This document shows, piece by piece, positions 11,141 to 22,402 of a stretch of 51,145 nucleotides of DNA. The notes under the pieces are model-generated. The model had not been told where the DNA came from and did not search any database. It saw only the letters and a list, made by a program, of their open reading frames with translations. The position numbers were made by a program, and so were the translations under genes. Origin of the DNA: Mnemiopsis leidyi (Eukaryota; Ctenophora; Tentaculata; Lobata; Bolinopsidae); assembly GCA_000226015.1 (NCBI GenBank), contig JH153440.1, positions 227,680 to 278,824 of the forward strand. Reading direction: 5' to 3'. How positions within the stretch are numbered: position 1 is the stretch's first letter; each line of letters starts with the position of its first letter.

Positions 11141-14100
11141 TCAAGGTTCGTTCACTTCATATGTCCTCAAATCCTCGGCTAAATTAGCTGAATACCCGCG
11201 AGTTCTTAGAAGTTCTTCGTAAGCTTCGAGCTGTCCGTAAAAACCGGGGTTTGGCTTTACGCAGTTACGTTTCGATTTGGTTTGGTGCAACGTGTCCTTC
11301 AGGGATTGTTCATACTCCTTCATAATAAAAGCAATTGTTGTGGATGCTGATCGGCTGACTCCCATTTGACAGTGTATTAAAATCTGAGGAATGACAATGA
11401 CTTAAAATATACTTAATAAATCCAACTGTAACGCTTTGAATGTTCTTTTCTCATACTAACGAATCTTGACAAATACCATAAACATTATTTGACAAGTAAC
11501 GATTCACAGCCTGCATGCATGTTCCAAATATTTGAAAATTTTACATTCCGGCATTCCAATCGCTTAAATAGTTTCTTTGGGGCATAATCTCACCTTTCCG
11601 CCTTGGTCCCTGCAAGATTTGATGAAGTCATAAGTGTCCTGCCAATGTTCCAGAAGGTTCTGATCAGGTCGGTCGAGCACATCAACCCTCATGTATTGGA
11701 AATGTTTCTCAAAGAAATTTTCGATGTCAGGACTCACATTGAGGATATGTGTTACTCCTGATGAAAATAACAGGGTCATGTTCAGATGCACTGCACTGAT
11801 TTTTGGTGAACCTTAACTTTTTAGTTGTAGTCTTATCGCTCAAAATGCACAATTTATTGGGTTTTTGACCTTTTTAAGAGTGATTCAAGGGAGCACAGCA
11901 AAGCCCATCTTTAGTCCGTACAAATAACGAACTAAGATCAAGAACATGTTAACTTTAAGTTTTTGCTTACCGTTTTCTTGAAGTTCCTCCAAGTTGCATG
12001 CATTCCACTCGGTGCCAAGGTAGAGATAATCAAGGATGAGACTTGGTTCGTCCATCTGTCCATATATCGTGAGGATTTGTTCGTTGATCCAACTTTTTGA
12101 GCCAGATAGGTCCATTTTAAGGTTGTCCTGTACCTGTTTCCTGTGAAAGAAACAGTTTTATTTAAAGTGACAGTTCGTGAATTTTAATTACTTAAAAAGG
12201 AGATAATTCGAGCGGAATTTCATTAAAGTACCAAATTAAAAACGATCCACATTTTTTCGGTCACGATGCACTAAACTTCATCAGCTCTTATATTATTAGA
12301 GCTGATGAAGTTTAGTGCATAGGAAGAAGAATCTGAGTATGAACCAACCTGATGGATCCACAGTCAGCTACGTCCAAGTCAATTTTGTGCATTACATTTC
12401 TGATCTCGTTCTGAATTACTTTAAGCTTAATCTCCGATAAAAGTTCGTCATTTTCTGTCAGAAGCTTTTCGTTCTCCACTGTGGCGTCTGCAGGAAACGT
12501 TGTTTATACAACTACAAGTGTATTTGCAACATATTAATGCTTGCAACATATTAATGCTTGATAACATATTCCACTACTGAGGTTCAAGTAACTGAGAATA
12601 TCAAAAAAGAAGGTGAATGTCAAAAGCGAAGTGACAAGATGTCTGCTGCAAAAAAAATTCGAAAACTTAGACTGCCGAGCAAGAAGCAGTTATCTTAACC
12701 AGCTAGTTTACCTGGCTCGCCAGAGCTTGGAGAAGATTTCCTCCTCTTCCTGCAGCCGAAAATGTCGAGCATCGTTGTGGCTTGTTGGTCTTCATCAGTT
12801 CGGTGCTTGTGTCTCCAGTACGAATCTAACGGCTGTGGAACACACTCAGTTACCATCGCAACAAAACTGGTTATACAAGAGATAGGTGCACAATCAATAC
12901 TCTGCAGTAATGGTACAACTGAGTCTCTGACTAGACATTCCAGTTTTATGCGGAGGCTTGCGAATAATATTCAAGGAATGGCGGAACATCGACAAGCAAA
13001 TCGAGCGGTGAATGGTGAAGAGTCCATATTAAATAACACAGTACTCATTAGCTAATAGGCATTACATCACGTCATGACCGTACAGCTCGAGGCTCAGTCT
13101 CTCCCCGAGTAACATCCGGGAGAGGGGTAATCTGGCTGCTATTAGGTTAGCTGTGGGAAACGAAAACAAAACAAGCTCCAAATAATCATGATAACACTGA
13201 ATATAGGAGCGGGGAAGTGTAAGTTACCAGAGCTGCCCCAATGAGGATTGAGGTGGGTTGCTGACTACGTCAGAGTCCTGAAATAGCCCCAGTTGAGGTG
13301 TTGTTATGTGTGGGGGTGCTCTTTGTGATCGGGCACCGCACTTAGAGTGTTTTCCGGAGGAGTGAAGTGTGGCATATCGAGTTAGGCATAATCATAATAA
13401 TAATGGTCCGGTCTAACTTTGTGGTGGTTGTGCTATTGAACTAATATTCATCCATTGTTAAAACTAAACTAGCTTCGCTGAGAGCGGAGTTTGCAATTTT
13501 CATTTGTGTGTGGCGTCGTGAAGTACGAATTGTCGAACTTGACATTTACAAAAAGAGGGCGGCAGTTGATGACAGGAACTGGGCTTGGCTATTTCCTAAT
13601 ATAAACGAATCTTGGTGTATGTCAAATTGACAATAACATTAAATATTAGCCTAATCAAATGAATATTCAGTAAGCCCTTGTTTGGGCTTTCAGCCCTAAT
13701 TCTGCAACCAGATTATTAGAACAATTATTAGATCATGATAGGTCAAATCCGTTACTACTCACCAATGAAAGAAACCCACAACTTCATCGCCCGGTTTAAA
13801 CAAATCACAACTTGACAGGTATATTGTCTCAACAACTGTAGCCCCAAAACATGAGATAGCACTCCAAGTCACTTTAAGACCCGGGGCGGGCAGACAAGGA
13901 GAACTATGAGCTACCCTTTTACCTTGTTGTTTTTGTAGTGGGACAGACAACAAGAACTGTTTTTTGTAGTGGGACAGACAACAAGAACTACGTGCTAACC
14001 TTGTTGTTTTTGTAGTGGGACAGGCAACAAGAACTGTTTTTTGTAGTGGGACAGACAACAAGAACTATTAGCTAACCTTGTTGTTTTTGTGGTGGGACAG

Positions 14101-16277
14101 GCAACAAGAACTATTAGCTAACCTTGTTGTTTTTGGAGTGGGACAGGCAACAAGAGCTATGTGCTAACCTTGATGTTTTTGGAGTGGGACAGGCAACAAG
14201 AACTATTAGCTAACCTTGATGTTTTTGTAGTGGGATAAACAACAAGAACTAAAAGCTAACCTTGTTGTTTTTGTAGTGGGATGAACAACGAGAACTATTA
14301 GCTTACCTTGTTGTTTTTGTAGTGAGAACACCACCAGTGTGTCCGTCCTAACTCGTACATGTTCCGGTCCTGGGCTCGTCTGATACTCTCAGTTAGGAAG
14401 GTCAGGGCGGCCCACTGGCTCTGGATGGTGGAGGGTTTCAGGACGTAGCTGTCGTGCGGAGTGTTGATCGCAAACCGGTTCTCACCGTGTAGGTGAACTC
14501 TGAGTGAGGGGTTGGATTTACTTTAAGTACGGGGTAATGCGTCATGAGGTTTTATCGGTGGAGTAATTCAAGACGTCTGTTCGTAATTGGTTAAACTGTA
14601 AACTGACTGGAATTGTGCTTGTAAAGTGAAAACGTCAATTAAACCTAATTGATAGGTAACAAGGTTGTGAGATGCACTTTTCACCGCGTGACAAGTGTCG
14701 ACTATTTCAAGTTCTTTGTTTAACAGTTTTTACTCATTAGAAAGGTAGAAGTTTTGCATCTCACTTGACATTGCACTGGCGGCTAACTAACAAGTTACCA
14801 ACCTGACGTTTGAGAGAAGGGGCACGTAGAAAGCAAAGTTGACTTCCTCCACCTCCCCGGCGGACATGATAACCTCTGCTCCCAGCACCATGTCCTCTCT
14901 GTGTCCGAAACTGTTCCTGTAAAGTAGGGATCGTCAGACACTGTTGGTCTGAGGCAGTTTTATTTGATTAAGTGTAGTAAAAATCAAGTCGAACTGAATT
15001 ATCCAATTAGATTCTTTTAGGTAGATGGTTGAAATGAGCTAGAAGTATATCCTGTCTAAAGGTGGTACTAACTTGTGTCGGATCATGACTAAGTAATGAA
15101 GTAGAACGTCAGGTTCTGGGGTAGCCAACTCCACCACCATGAAACATTGATCTTCCTGTCTGATCTTCTTGCAGATCTTCCTCAATATTCCGGGGAAGTT
15201 CCCCAAATCTCTGTCTTTGCTCGGGTTTCTTTCCTGGAATATCTGGTCAAGTGGTCAATTCTCCTAGTCCTTGTCTCGTAATTACACGAGACGTCCCGAT
15301 AATTAGGTGTGTATTGCGCTCGGCTGGTGAAGGTTAATATTGGAAGTGGTCTGATTAAAGTCAGTCTGTAGTCTGTACAGGAATACAATTAGGCGGGTTA
15401 AAAGTCAGGAAGAAGGACAGAAGAAGACAGGGCGAAACCTTCCGGAGGACTGATTAAGTTTGAGCTGAATTTCTAGATACAACTGGCTTAATTGCCAATA
15501 AAGATGACAAGAAGAGTTAGAGTAGATGTTGTTAGCTGGCAGTTGTTACCTTGACACTTCTTCCGTCCCCCACTGCCTTGGCGAGACTCCTACTGGTGTA
15601 GAACTGGAAACCCCTCATAACTCGGAGTCCTATACGGACTCTGCTGACCGCTGTAGCCCACTGCTCTGATGGACGTCGTGATCTGAAACTGTGCGGTACT
15701 GTGATAGAAAAATAAGTTTGTTGTCCTGGCCATGTAGGTATGCAGGAATGCTTCTGACTTACATGGTTACATACTTAGAATTCCTTAGTTAACTACACTT
15801 GGCGTCTTAGCTCCTATTATCTTGCCTAAAAACTGTCGTCCAGTAGTATTAATCACATTTCGATAAAACAATTTCGATAACAGTTATTCTAGATTTTGTC
15901 TCCCAGTATAAAGTGTAATTTACGCTGTAAAGGAGGCCTAGGGCAAAATGTGGACACGGTCTTTTCCAATTAACAATACATTTATTGTCAAGAGTTTATA
16001 AATGTGAAGCATACTTCCTAGCTTCCAAACTCTAAAAGACAAGCAGCTTGCTGATGTCCTAAAGACAAAACAAGGACAACATAGCGTCAAATAAATTGTA
16101 CAATATGTACACTGCATGAATGTGTACACTGTTTGAACAAAGTACATTTTTTACAAAACTTTTTACTTACATTATGGGCGATCTAGGATAGGTGTGCTTC
16201 TTGGAAACATGTTCCTCTGTCACACATATACTCTCGCCGCACCTATCAGGGTCCTCCTCCTCGAAGAACTGTATCAT
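11141..16277 (-). CDS. SSH: Slingshot-type protein phosphatase (cofilin phosphatase), short form
   Basis: Ten exons: 16277-16171, 15682-15550, 15233-15073, 14916-14803, 14499-14307, 12901-12712, 12487-12349, 12140-11971, 11757-11594 and 11383-11141. They sum to 1614 nt and 537 residues, with every phase matching. Domain order: the Slingshot N-terminal PH-like region (about 70-236, with VHLHGENRF and KPSTIQSQWAALTFL), a DEK_C domain (about 320-372, EIRNVMHKIDLD ... SWINEQILTIYG), and a dual-specificity phosphatase (about 376-525, SLILDYLYLGTEWNACNLEEL). The catalytic loop is HCQMGVSRS with Cys462 and Arg468. The family dephosphorylates cofilin/ADF and so promotes actin filament turnover. The stop falls soon after the phosphatase domain, whereas most animal Slingshots continue for several hundred residues with F-actin and 14-3-3 binding sites. 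The acceptor of exon 6 is the least certain; it was chosen for phase and its cag site. Confidence 0.92.
12266..12320. repeat. Perfect 23-bp inverted repeat with 9-nt loop, in a Slingshot intron
   Basis: 12266-12288 is the exact reverse complement of 12298-12320 (atgcactaaacttcatcagc...). The nine bases between are tatattatt. It lies in the intron between exons 7 and 8, so it is transcribed with the gene and would fold into a hairpin. Confidence 0.9.
13915..14307. repeat. Minisatellite derived from the end of Slingshot exon 5 and its splice donor
   Basis: About eight units, mostly 46 bp with some shorter (about 31-34 bp) variants. On the minus strand each full unit reads CACTACAAAAACAACAAG or a close variant, then GTTAGC, then a spacer with tgttgcctgtcccac. 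The array is continuous with the true exon 5 end, which reads CACTACAAAAACAACAAG followed by the donor gtaagc at 14306. The intron start therefore contains several near-copies of the exon end and donor. Confidence 0.88.
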
Positions 16278-18919
16278 CTTCGTTCTTGTTCAAGTTAAAT
16301 CTCTTAGCGACTACCTACTAGAAATGAAAGCTTATTTGGTGTAATTGTGAAGTAGACAATTTAAATGAAATCTACGTATTATGTATCCAAATTTGAATTA
16401 TGTTGAATTAGAAAAGGAGAAATAACGTTGCAAACTGGCAAACGATCAGCTGCTCAAAGGAAAGCTCCCTAAAAACTCCAACTTTATTTGGTGGTGCGCA
16501 TTTGTAAGGTACTGTTACGCTCTGCTTTAGATGATCAAGACTCTTTCAGTAAGTAACACTGTTAAAATTCGGCAACTTTGTCGTTAGCTGTGATAAATAC
16601 ATACACCGTTATCATCCGATGTTTGTAAAACTAGACCAATTGCAATTGCATGAAAAGTAAAGTTAAGATCAAAATCGTGCTGAGCGAAGCTAGCATTTTC
16701 AAATGAAGTGATCTAAAAAGAGAGAAAACTGCAGGTGTTGCCTGTAACTGACAAGTGTACGACTATGGTTTCTCCCAAAACGATTCCATCACCATGACAA
16801 CCGCAAGTTACACCGCCATGTTGGTCACCACGGTGACGTCAGGGCAAGTGACGCGGCATCAGTGGTTGCTGCCAAATTTCCAGTTGTGTTATACACACGC
16901 GCAGCGAGGCTAGGGAGAAAAAGTGTAGCAGCGAAACGGTGGAACCCAAGTACAGGAAATTGTATTACAGCTACAAAGTCGTATATCTGCACTACAAACA
17001 CTGGCACTTGACCAGCCACGAGGGCAACACGTGACGCACTCAGTTATTCAGTTCATTACCTTATATGGCAAGGTTAGTGCCTCGCTATGACAACACCAAA
17101 TTTAGTGCAGGAGTGCTAATTAGAATTGTACATTACGTTTTATAGATATGCCCCTAAATGAGGGAGTCTCCTAGCTGAAATTAGCTCTATCGCCAATGAA
17201 GCAGTCACTTCGCATGTTCACACAAAAGCATAACCATGGCTACGTAAACATAGTATCTAAGGAGCTAGTTGTGAGAGCGGATCTGGATTCTAGAAAAGTT
17301 GACTGAAGATAACGTCATTGTGCGGACTTCAGTGTCGCAGCTTTTAACTTGACTACCACCGTGTCAACACTATTCCCTATAGATAATAAATAAAATGCTT
17401 TCTCCTAGTTTCCACTACATGTTCTGTCCGGCACTAAAAATTCTCCTGGGTTGAGGTTGAGTCTTTTTTTCTGAGCGATGCCAGAAAAGTTTACAGATGC
17501 GGGTTTAACCAAACCTCTCCGCTCTGTACTGTCGAAGTAAGTCCTGGCAAGTAAGTCCTGGCAAGTATGAAGTAAGTTTTCCTTAGTCACCAGTGCATGT
17601 GATGAGTGAGTAGGAGGCCAATCGACAGCTAAACCCACGAAAAGTGACTTATCGGCTGATTTTGCAGATGTTAATCAAGGGGTTCAAAATATAAACTGTA
17701 TAAAACAGTTTACCAATTGCACCCATAATAAAAAGCTTGCAGACAGTGTGCTATATGACAATTGAGAAGTCAGATCAGTTATTACCGGCAGAGCTAGAGG
17801 ACACAGATTACTATTGAGATTCTACATTCACTCTATTTTTATGATCTATACAGACTATTACTAGCTAGAGTCTAGACTAAAACGCTAAATCTGAATAAGT
17901 CTGTCTGGTCTTTTTGAAGAACCGTGCCCATTTTGTTTAGGCCACTAGATCTTTAATAAGTCAAAAATAATACAGATTATTATGGAGAAAACTGAAAATT
18001 TGCAAAAATGTTACAGAAAATACAATTACATGCAACAATTAAAACATATATGTCACATGTTTTACGGTGAATGAACTGAGGCTGTTAATAAAACGTTTCA
18101 TGACAGATTTTAAGGTTTGTAAAACGGAAAGTTTATACAGCATTTCGTGCATGAGTTGATTCTAAAGACAAGGCTAATATAATTTACATCATACCAACAA
18201 TCATCGGATCTCAATTACAATAAAACTATCAAGATGTCCATATTAGGCAATAAAATGCGAAGACAAGCCAAAAGCCAGTCAACTGGACTAAATAAAAATC
18301 TGACGTCGCTGAACTGGTATCAAGAGTTTAACAAGGCGAGGCGAAGAAACTCCGTGCCGTAATTAGACGCACTTGTTAGAATTCAAGCAATTAAAAGCAC
18401 AGAAGACAGGCACCCTGCGACAGCTGCGACAAACGAGTAAGCTGTCTTCTAATGTAACCTTGAACTGCGGCCGCATTTTAACAAAATATGCGCGAGGATT
18501 AGTCTGCACCAGGCTAGCAAATTATTGCATCAAAGGGCGTTACGAGAAATTTCTTGGGTTTAACAAAAATTTGAAAAATCAGTCCTTACATAAGTGCATT
18601 CATTATTCATACTCAAACTATAATTATGCTTCATCGTTCATTCAATGATCAAACTAGCGTTTCAGACTTAAGGTGCAATATCAATGAATAAAATAGAATC
18701 ATTCAAATAGTGTCATCACAAAGAAATAATCATTTATCGCTGAAAAGTCCGATATCCAAGTATGCTTTCTGATCAGCTCAAGGACAAATTCACCTTAAAA
18801 GGTCAACAATTGGCATTCATTTAACTCTCGTCCTCGAAATCTGACAACTATCGTAGCCTCACATACTTTATCTTCAATTTCCCTCGCTTTATCGTGATGT
18901 GATAAAGTCGCTCATTCCT
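16278..18919. other. Intergenic region upstream of Slingshot
   Basis: No supported gene. A GC-richer stretch at about 16790-17040 may be regulatory and is listed separately. A short direct duplication of a gtaagtcctggca motif is at about 17538-17570. Open frames at 17405-17638 (-) and 18373-18648 (+) show no recognisable domain. Confidence 0.35.
16790..17040 (-). promoter_or_regulatory. Possible promoter region of the Slingshot gene
   Basis: This local GC/CpG-rich patch lies about 0.5-0.75 kb upstream of the start codon. It contains a perfect CRE palindrome TGACGTCA at 16834-16841, overlapping the palindrome gtcaccacggtgac at 16824-16837. Use as a promoter is inferred only. Confidence 0.25.
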
Positions 18920-21389
18920 TCAAGCCCGACTAGTCATGATGTGTCCACCTTGCCCCCTTCTTGGGACCGGAGCGACCTCTGTGATCTGGTGTGTTTTGCC
19001 GGTCCGAGAACGAGGGGTCTTGATGGAGAGGATCAGCGACAAAATAGCGACCAAGTACCCTGCTACAACACCACCAGCTGCCACAAACGTGCTCCATCCA
19101 AGTTCACAGTGTCCTGAAGGGATGCTTTCTTATCATTCAAAGCGAGTGTACTTTATGAGCAATTCTGACAGTTTTATATGAACATACTCACTTATATAAA
19201 CATACTCACTATATAAACATAGTCACTTTATAAACATACTCACTAGATACTAGGTAAACACTAGTACGATCAATTCAAAGTATGAGAAGTGTATCATACC
19301 CATACTAGTTTAAAACTTTAATTTAAAACCCAAGATGTCAAGCCTGATATTTAAAGCACGACAAAATATTCCTGAACTATTTGAATAATCGAAAGTCAAA
19401 AAAATTTATTTAATAAATTTTATAAATTGTTTTAATTTTCCCCAGCCACACCATTCCCTATCCCTAAATAACCAATATCATATTGGACTGAAATTCTCAT
19501 TTATTGCCCTGTTGGGTGGCGGATGAGCCAATGATTACACGGCACTATAGATGACCTTTGATCCCGGTATAAACTAACAACGTCAAACTTAAAGCATTGT
19601 TGCTGTAAAGGTTTGTTGCTCGTGATCGGCGATAAGTTGAGTAGACCAGTGATAATTAACGGCTACGACAACCTTAATTCTACGGACTCACACAACGGAC
19701 TGCTGTGCAAATGTTAACGCATCACAAAACACTGATTTGTCGATCGCGCGCGCACGAGTAATCTAAAATTGGCAGTGTACCGTCGAAACACGATACAGTT
19801 TCAGAGTGAACTACCCTACGTCCAAATGACAAGAACCTATACATACAAAAAGATTGAAAATGTTAATTTACCGAATTCAAACATCGACGAGACGTCCCCG
19901 CAGATCCGCTTGATGCAACTCTTATCGTCATTTCCAAAAACAAAGAACATGAGAGCTCCAGCCAAAAACAGCGAAGCTGAAAGCGCAAAATGTGAATTTT
20001 ATAATAACATGACTATGAATGAAGTATTAAGAGAATATCAACATAAATTGTTATTGGTTTTCTGAACATTTTAGCCTAGCGTCTAAAAATCTATTGGCTC
20101 AATAATAAAAATAATTTGACAGGACTTTAAAAAACTAACTTGCGAAGGTTAAAAAGACCGAGATAACAGCGTAAATGGTACAGTATCCACAACTCTCGTT
20201 ACAGCATGAGCATATTCCAATCAACCACACGAAAGTTAAGAAGACTGAAAGAAACTGTGATTACTAAGAATTTCTTAAAAAAAGTTTTGACAATTGGCAA
20301 AGGTGAAATGTATAAGGCTTAGATTACCGGCCGTTAAGTCAGCTGCTACTGAAAATTGCCCAGACTCTAAGAGTGATCCACGCTTCAACTTTGAAGTTCC
20401 ATACCTAATCCATATATCTAACACGGAATGCAAGAAGTAGTCTCTTGACACTGTGGCAACACACTGTTTTATTCTAGCTCCTTCATATCATAAAATCAGT
20501 CCCTAAAACTACTACAAAGTAAAATCTCACCTGCTCCCCCGATACCCAGATAAAGTGGCACGTGACGTACAACATTAGTGTTGTTCTTGACCACCTCCCA
20601 CTCGTTAAACAGTACCAACTCGTTTCTCTCACATTGGGAGGACCCCGCAGTGAAGTACTTGAGGAGCGGGCTGCCGTCCTTGAAAGGATAACACGCTCCG
20701 CTGATTCCTGCAGGATTGTGTTTTGAGCGCGGCATTTCCCAGCAATAATGCTGAAGAGATCGGTGAAGTTTTCTTATTTCTAGTTGTTTTTTGTTTCTAG
20801 ATGTTTTTCCCGCGAAATCGGAAGTAGGGCCATTCTTACTTCCTGGTATAGGATTTCTGGTAGTCAATGTGTACTCACTACAATAAACAGACTACAACCA
20901 CGTGACACATCAGCAGTACTTACCACAATATCCAGGGACTATTGCTTCGAATGTGACGTTGCTGATCGCCTCCGCTTCTCCCTCTGCCGTCTGAGACAGT
21001 TGCAAGTTGTCCACACTTATCTGAGGAAAGGTTAGTTATAGTATACAAGTAGTATGTATTAGTATAGTATGTATTAGTATAGTTACACACCTCACATTCA
21101 TCTGTCTACTGATGTGGTGAAACACGTCAAATCTGTTGACTGAGTAGTCAAGTATAAGCACTGTATAATGTGGAATCTCTCTTTTCTTGTTTCTTATCAG
21201 AACTAACTCATACTAGTACATCGTATAAAGTTGAAAGTTAGAGTTGAGATAAACAAGATAACTTACGTTTAGCGGTGTACCTAGCGGCACGATGAGCCAT
21301 GGTCTCTCAATGATGGAAACTATTGTCGCGCAGAGAGCTATGTAGATCAGGAAACATAGCACAATCCCTCTGTTGTTTTCGTAACTCAT
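18920..21389 (-). CDS. Four-transmembrane protein with claudin/PMP22-like topology, family not identified
   Basis: Six exons, 21389-21267, 21020-20924, 20707-20531, 20244-20140, 19976-19872 and 19113-18920, sum to 801 nt and 266 residues with all phases matching. Membrane segments: about 9-28 (IVLCFLIYIALCATIVSII), 125-146, 155-182 and 211-234 (VAAGGVVAGYLVAILSLILS). The first extracellular loop (about 30-124) is long and has cysteines, an N-glycosylation site (NVT) and a WEVVKNNT segment. The second loop has KSCIKRIC. The cytosolic tail is basic and Pro/Gly-rich. The claudin signature W-GLW-C-C is not evident, so claudin, PMP22/EMP or another four-helix family are all possible. The membrane location is well supported; the function is not. 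Confidence 0.85.
19176..19247. repeat. Short tandem repeat in intron 5 of the four-transmembrane gene
   Basis: Four imperfect copies of a roughly 18-20 base unit containing aaacatactcacttatat. Confidence 0.75.
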
Positions 21390-22402
21390 AACCTACTAAA
21401 GTTCGGTGGTCTATGTCTTTTTTTAAATTTATCACACAAAGTGTCAGAACCGCTAATGCAAGTAAACATTTCTGATAATACTAGCGGTTAGCATTTTATC
21501 TAAATATCAATAAAAAGATGGAGCCAATGAGGAACGTGCGGGTTTCATTAAATTCGCGATTGCATTCATAAACGTTTGTTCATAACATCATCGATGAAAC
21601 AAATATAAAAATACGATCTCCCCAGCTATTCTTAATAAGTTAAAACTGACCAACACACAAACGTCACACTAAATTAGGAAAAAACTATAAATAACATCAA
21701 ACGTGTCATGAAAACTGAACAAGTAAAACCTTTTCTTTTACAATCTGTTTTCAACACTCTTTAAACTCTACTAAACTATCGGAAATCTAAATTTCAAGAA
21801 TTACTGATTAGGTTACCATCATTATTACAAATTATCACAATTAGCAGATAACAGATTCAATTTCCTGAGTGTTACTGTTTTAACGTTTATACAGGTATTC
21901 ATAAATTGGGTAAATAACAATAATTTCTTAAGTAGCATAATTTTCATAAAAAATATAATATAGGTATTGCAAATTTCTATTCTATTTTAAGTCGTAAATT
22001 TCGACGATTGAATAAAAATCAATAGGTCTTAGAACAATAACAACATAGGCTTTAATCTTGGAAAACTGTCAAAACGCAAACTACGAAGTTTCTGCGAAAT
22101 TTAACCAGAAACTTCACTTACTAATTATTGCCATCCATACAAAAAATTTGTAAACTTAATGATTATGTTGTCAACCTTTCCTAGCACCGCATAATGAGAA
22201 GTTAAATTTGTCTCCTCTGGATAGTGTTTAATAATTAATTTCTCGATTGCTCATAACGAAATATTTCTCTTTAAACGATTGAATTGCTCGTGTCAGGCGA
22301 TGGCATCTTAACAAGTCAAAACTCCAATATTAAACAATATCATTAAGCATGTAAGTTTACAACTGTAAGCAACTCAAATTCGTCTTGGCATTAAGTAAGA
22401 GG
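21390..22402. other. Intergenic AT-rich region
   Basis: About 1 kb between the four-transmembrane gene and the SNM1-like gene. I see no open frame or repeat worth naming. Confidence 0.4.

Noticed and set aside
12613-13055. Plus-strand open frames of 90 and 97 codons
   Set aside because: They are antisense to Slingshot exon 6 and flanking intron.
13759-14061. 100-codon minus-strand open frame with repeated SVPLQK/ACPTTK motifs
   Set aside because: It is a translation of the minisatellite; the repeated peptide is a by-product of the DNA repeat.
13915-14307. CRISPR-like array of repeats
   Set aside because: Units are directly tandem without unique spacers, and the region is intronic in an animal gene.
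15182-15388. 68-codon minus-strand open frame
   Set aside because: It is another frame over Slingshot exon 3 and the adjacent intron; the Slingshot reading frame explains the exon.
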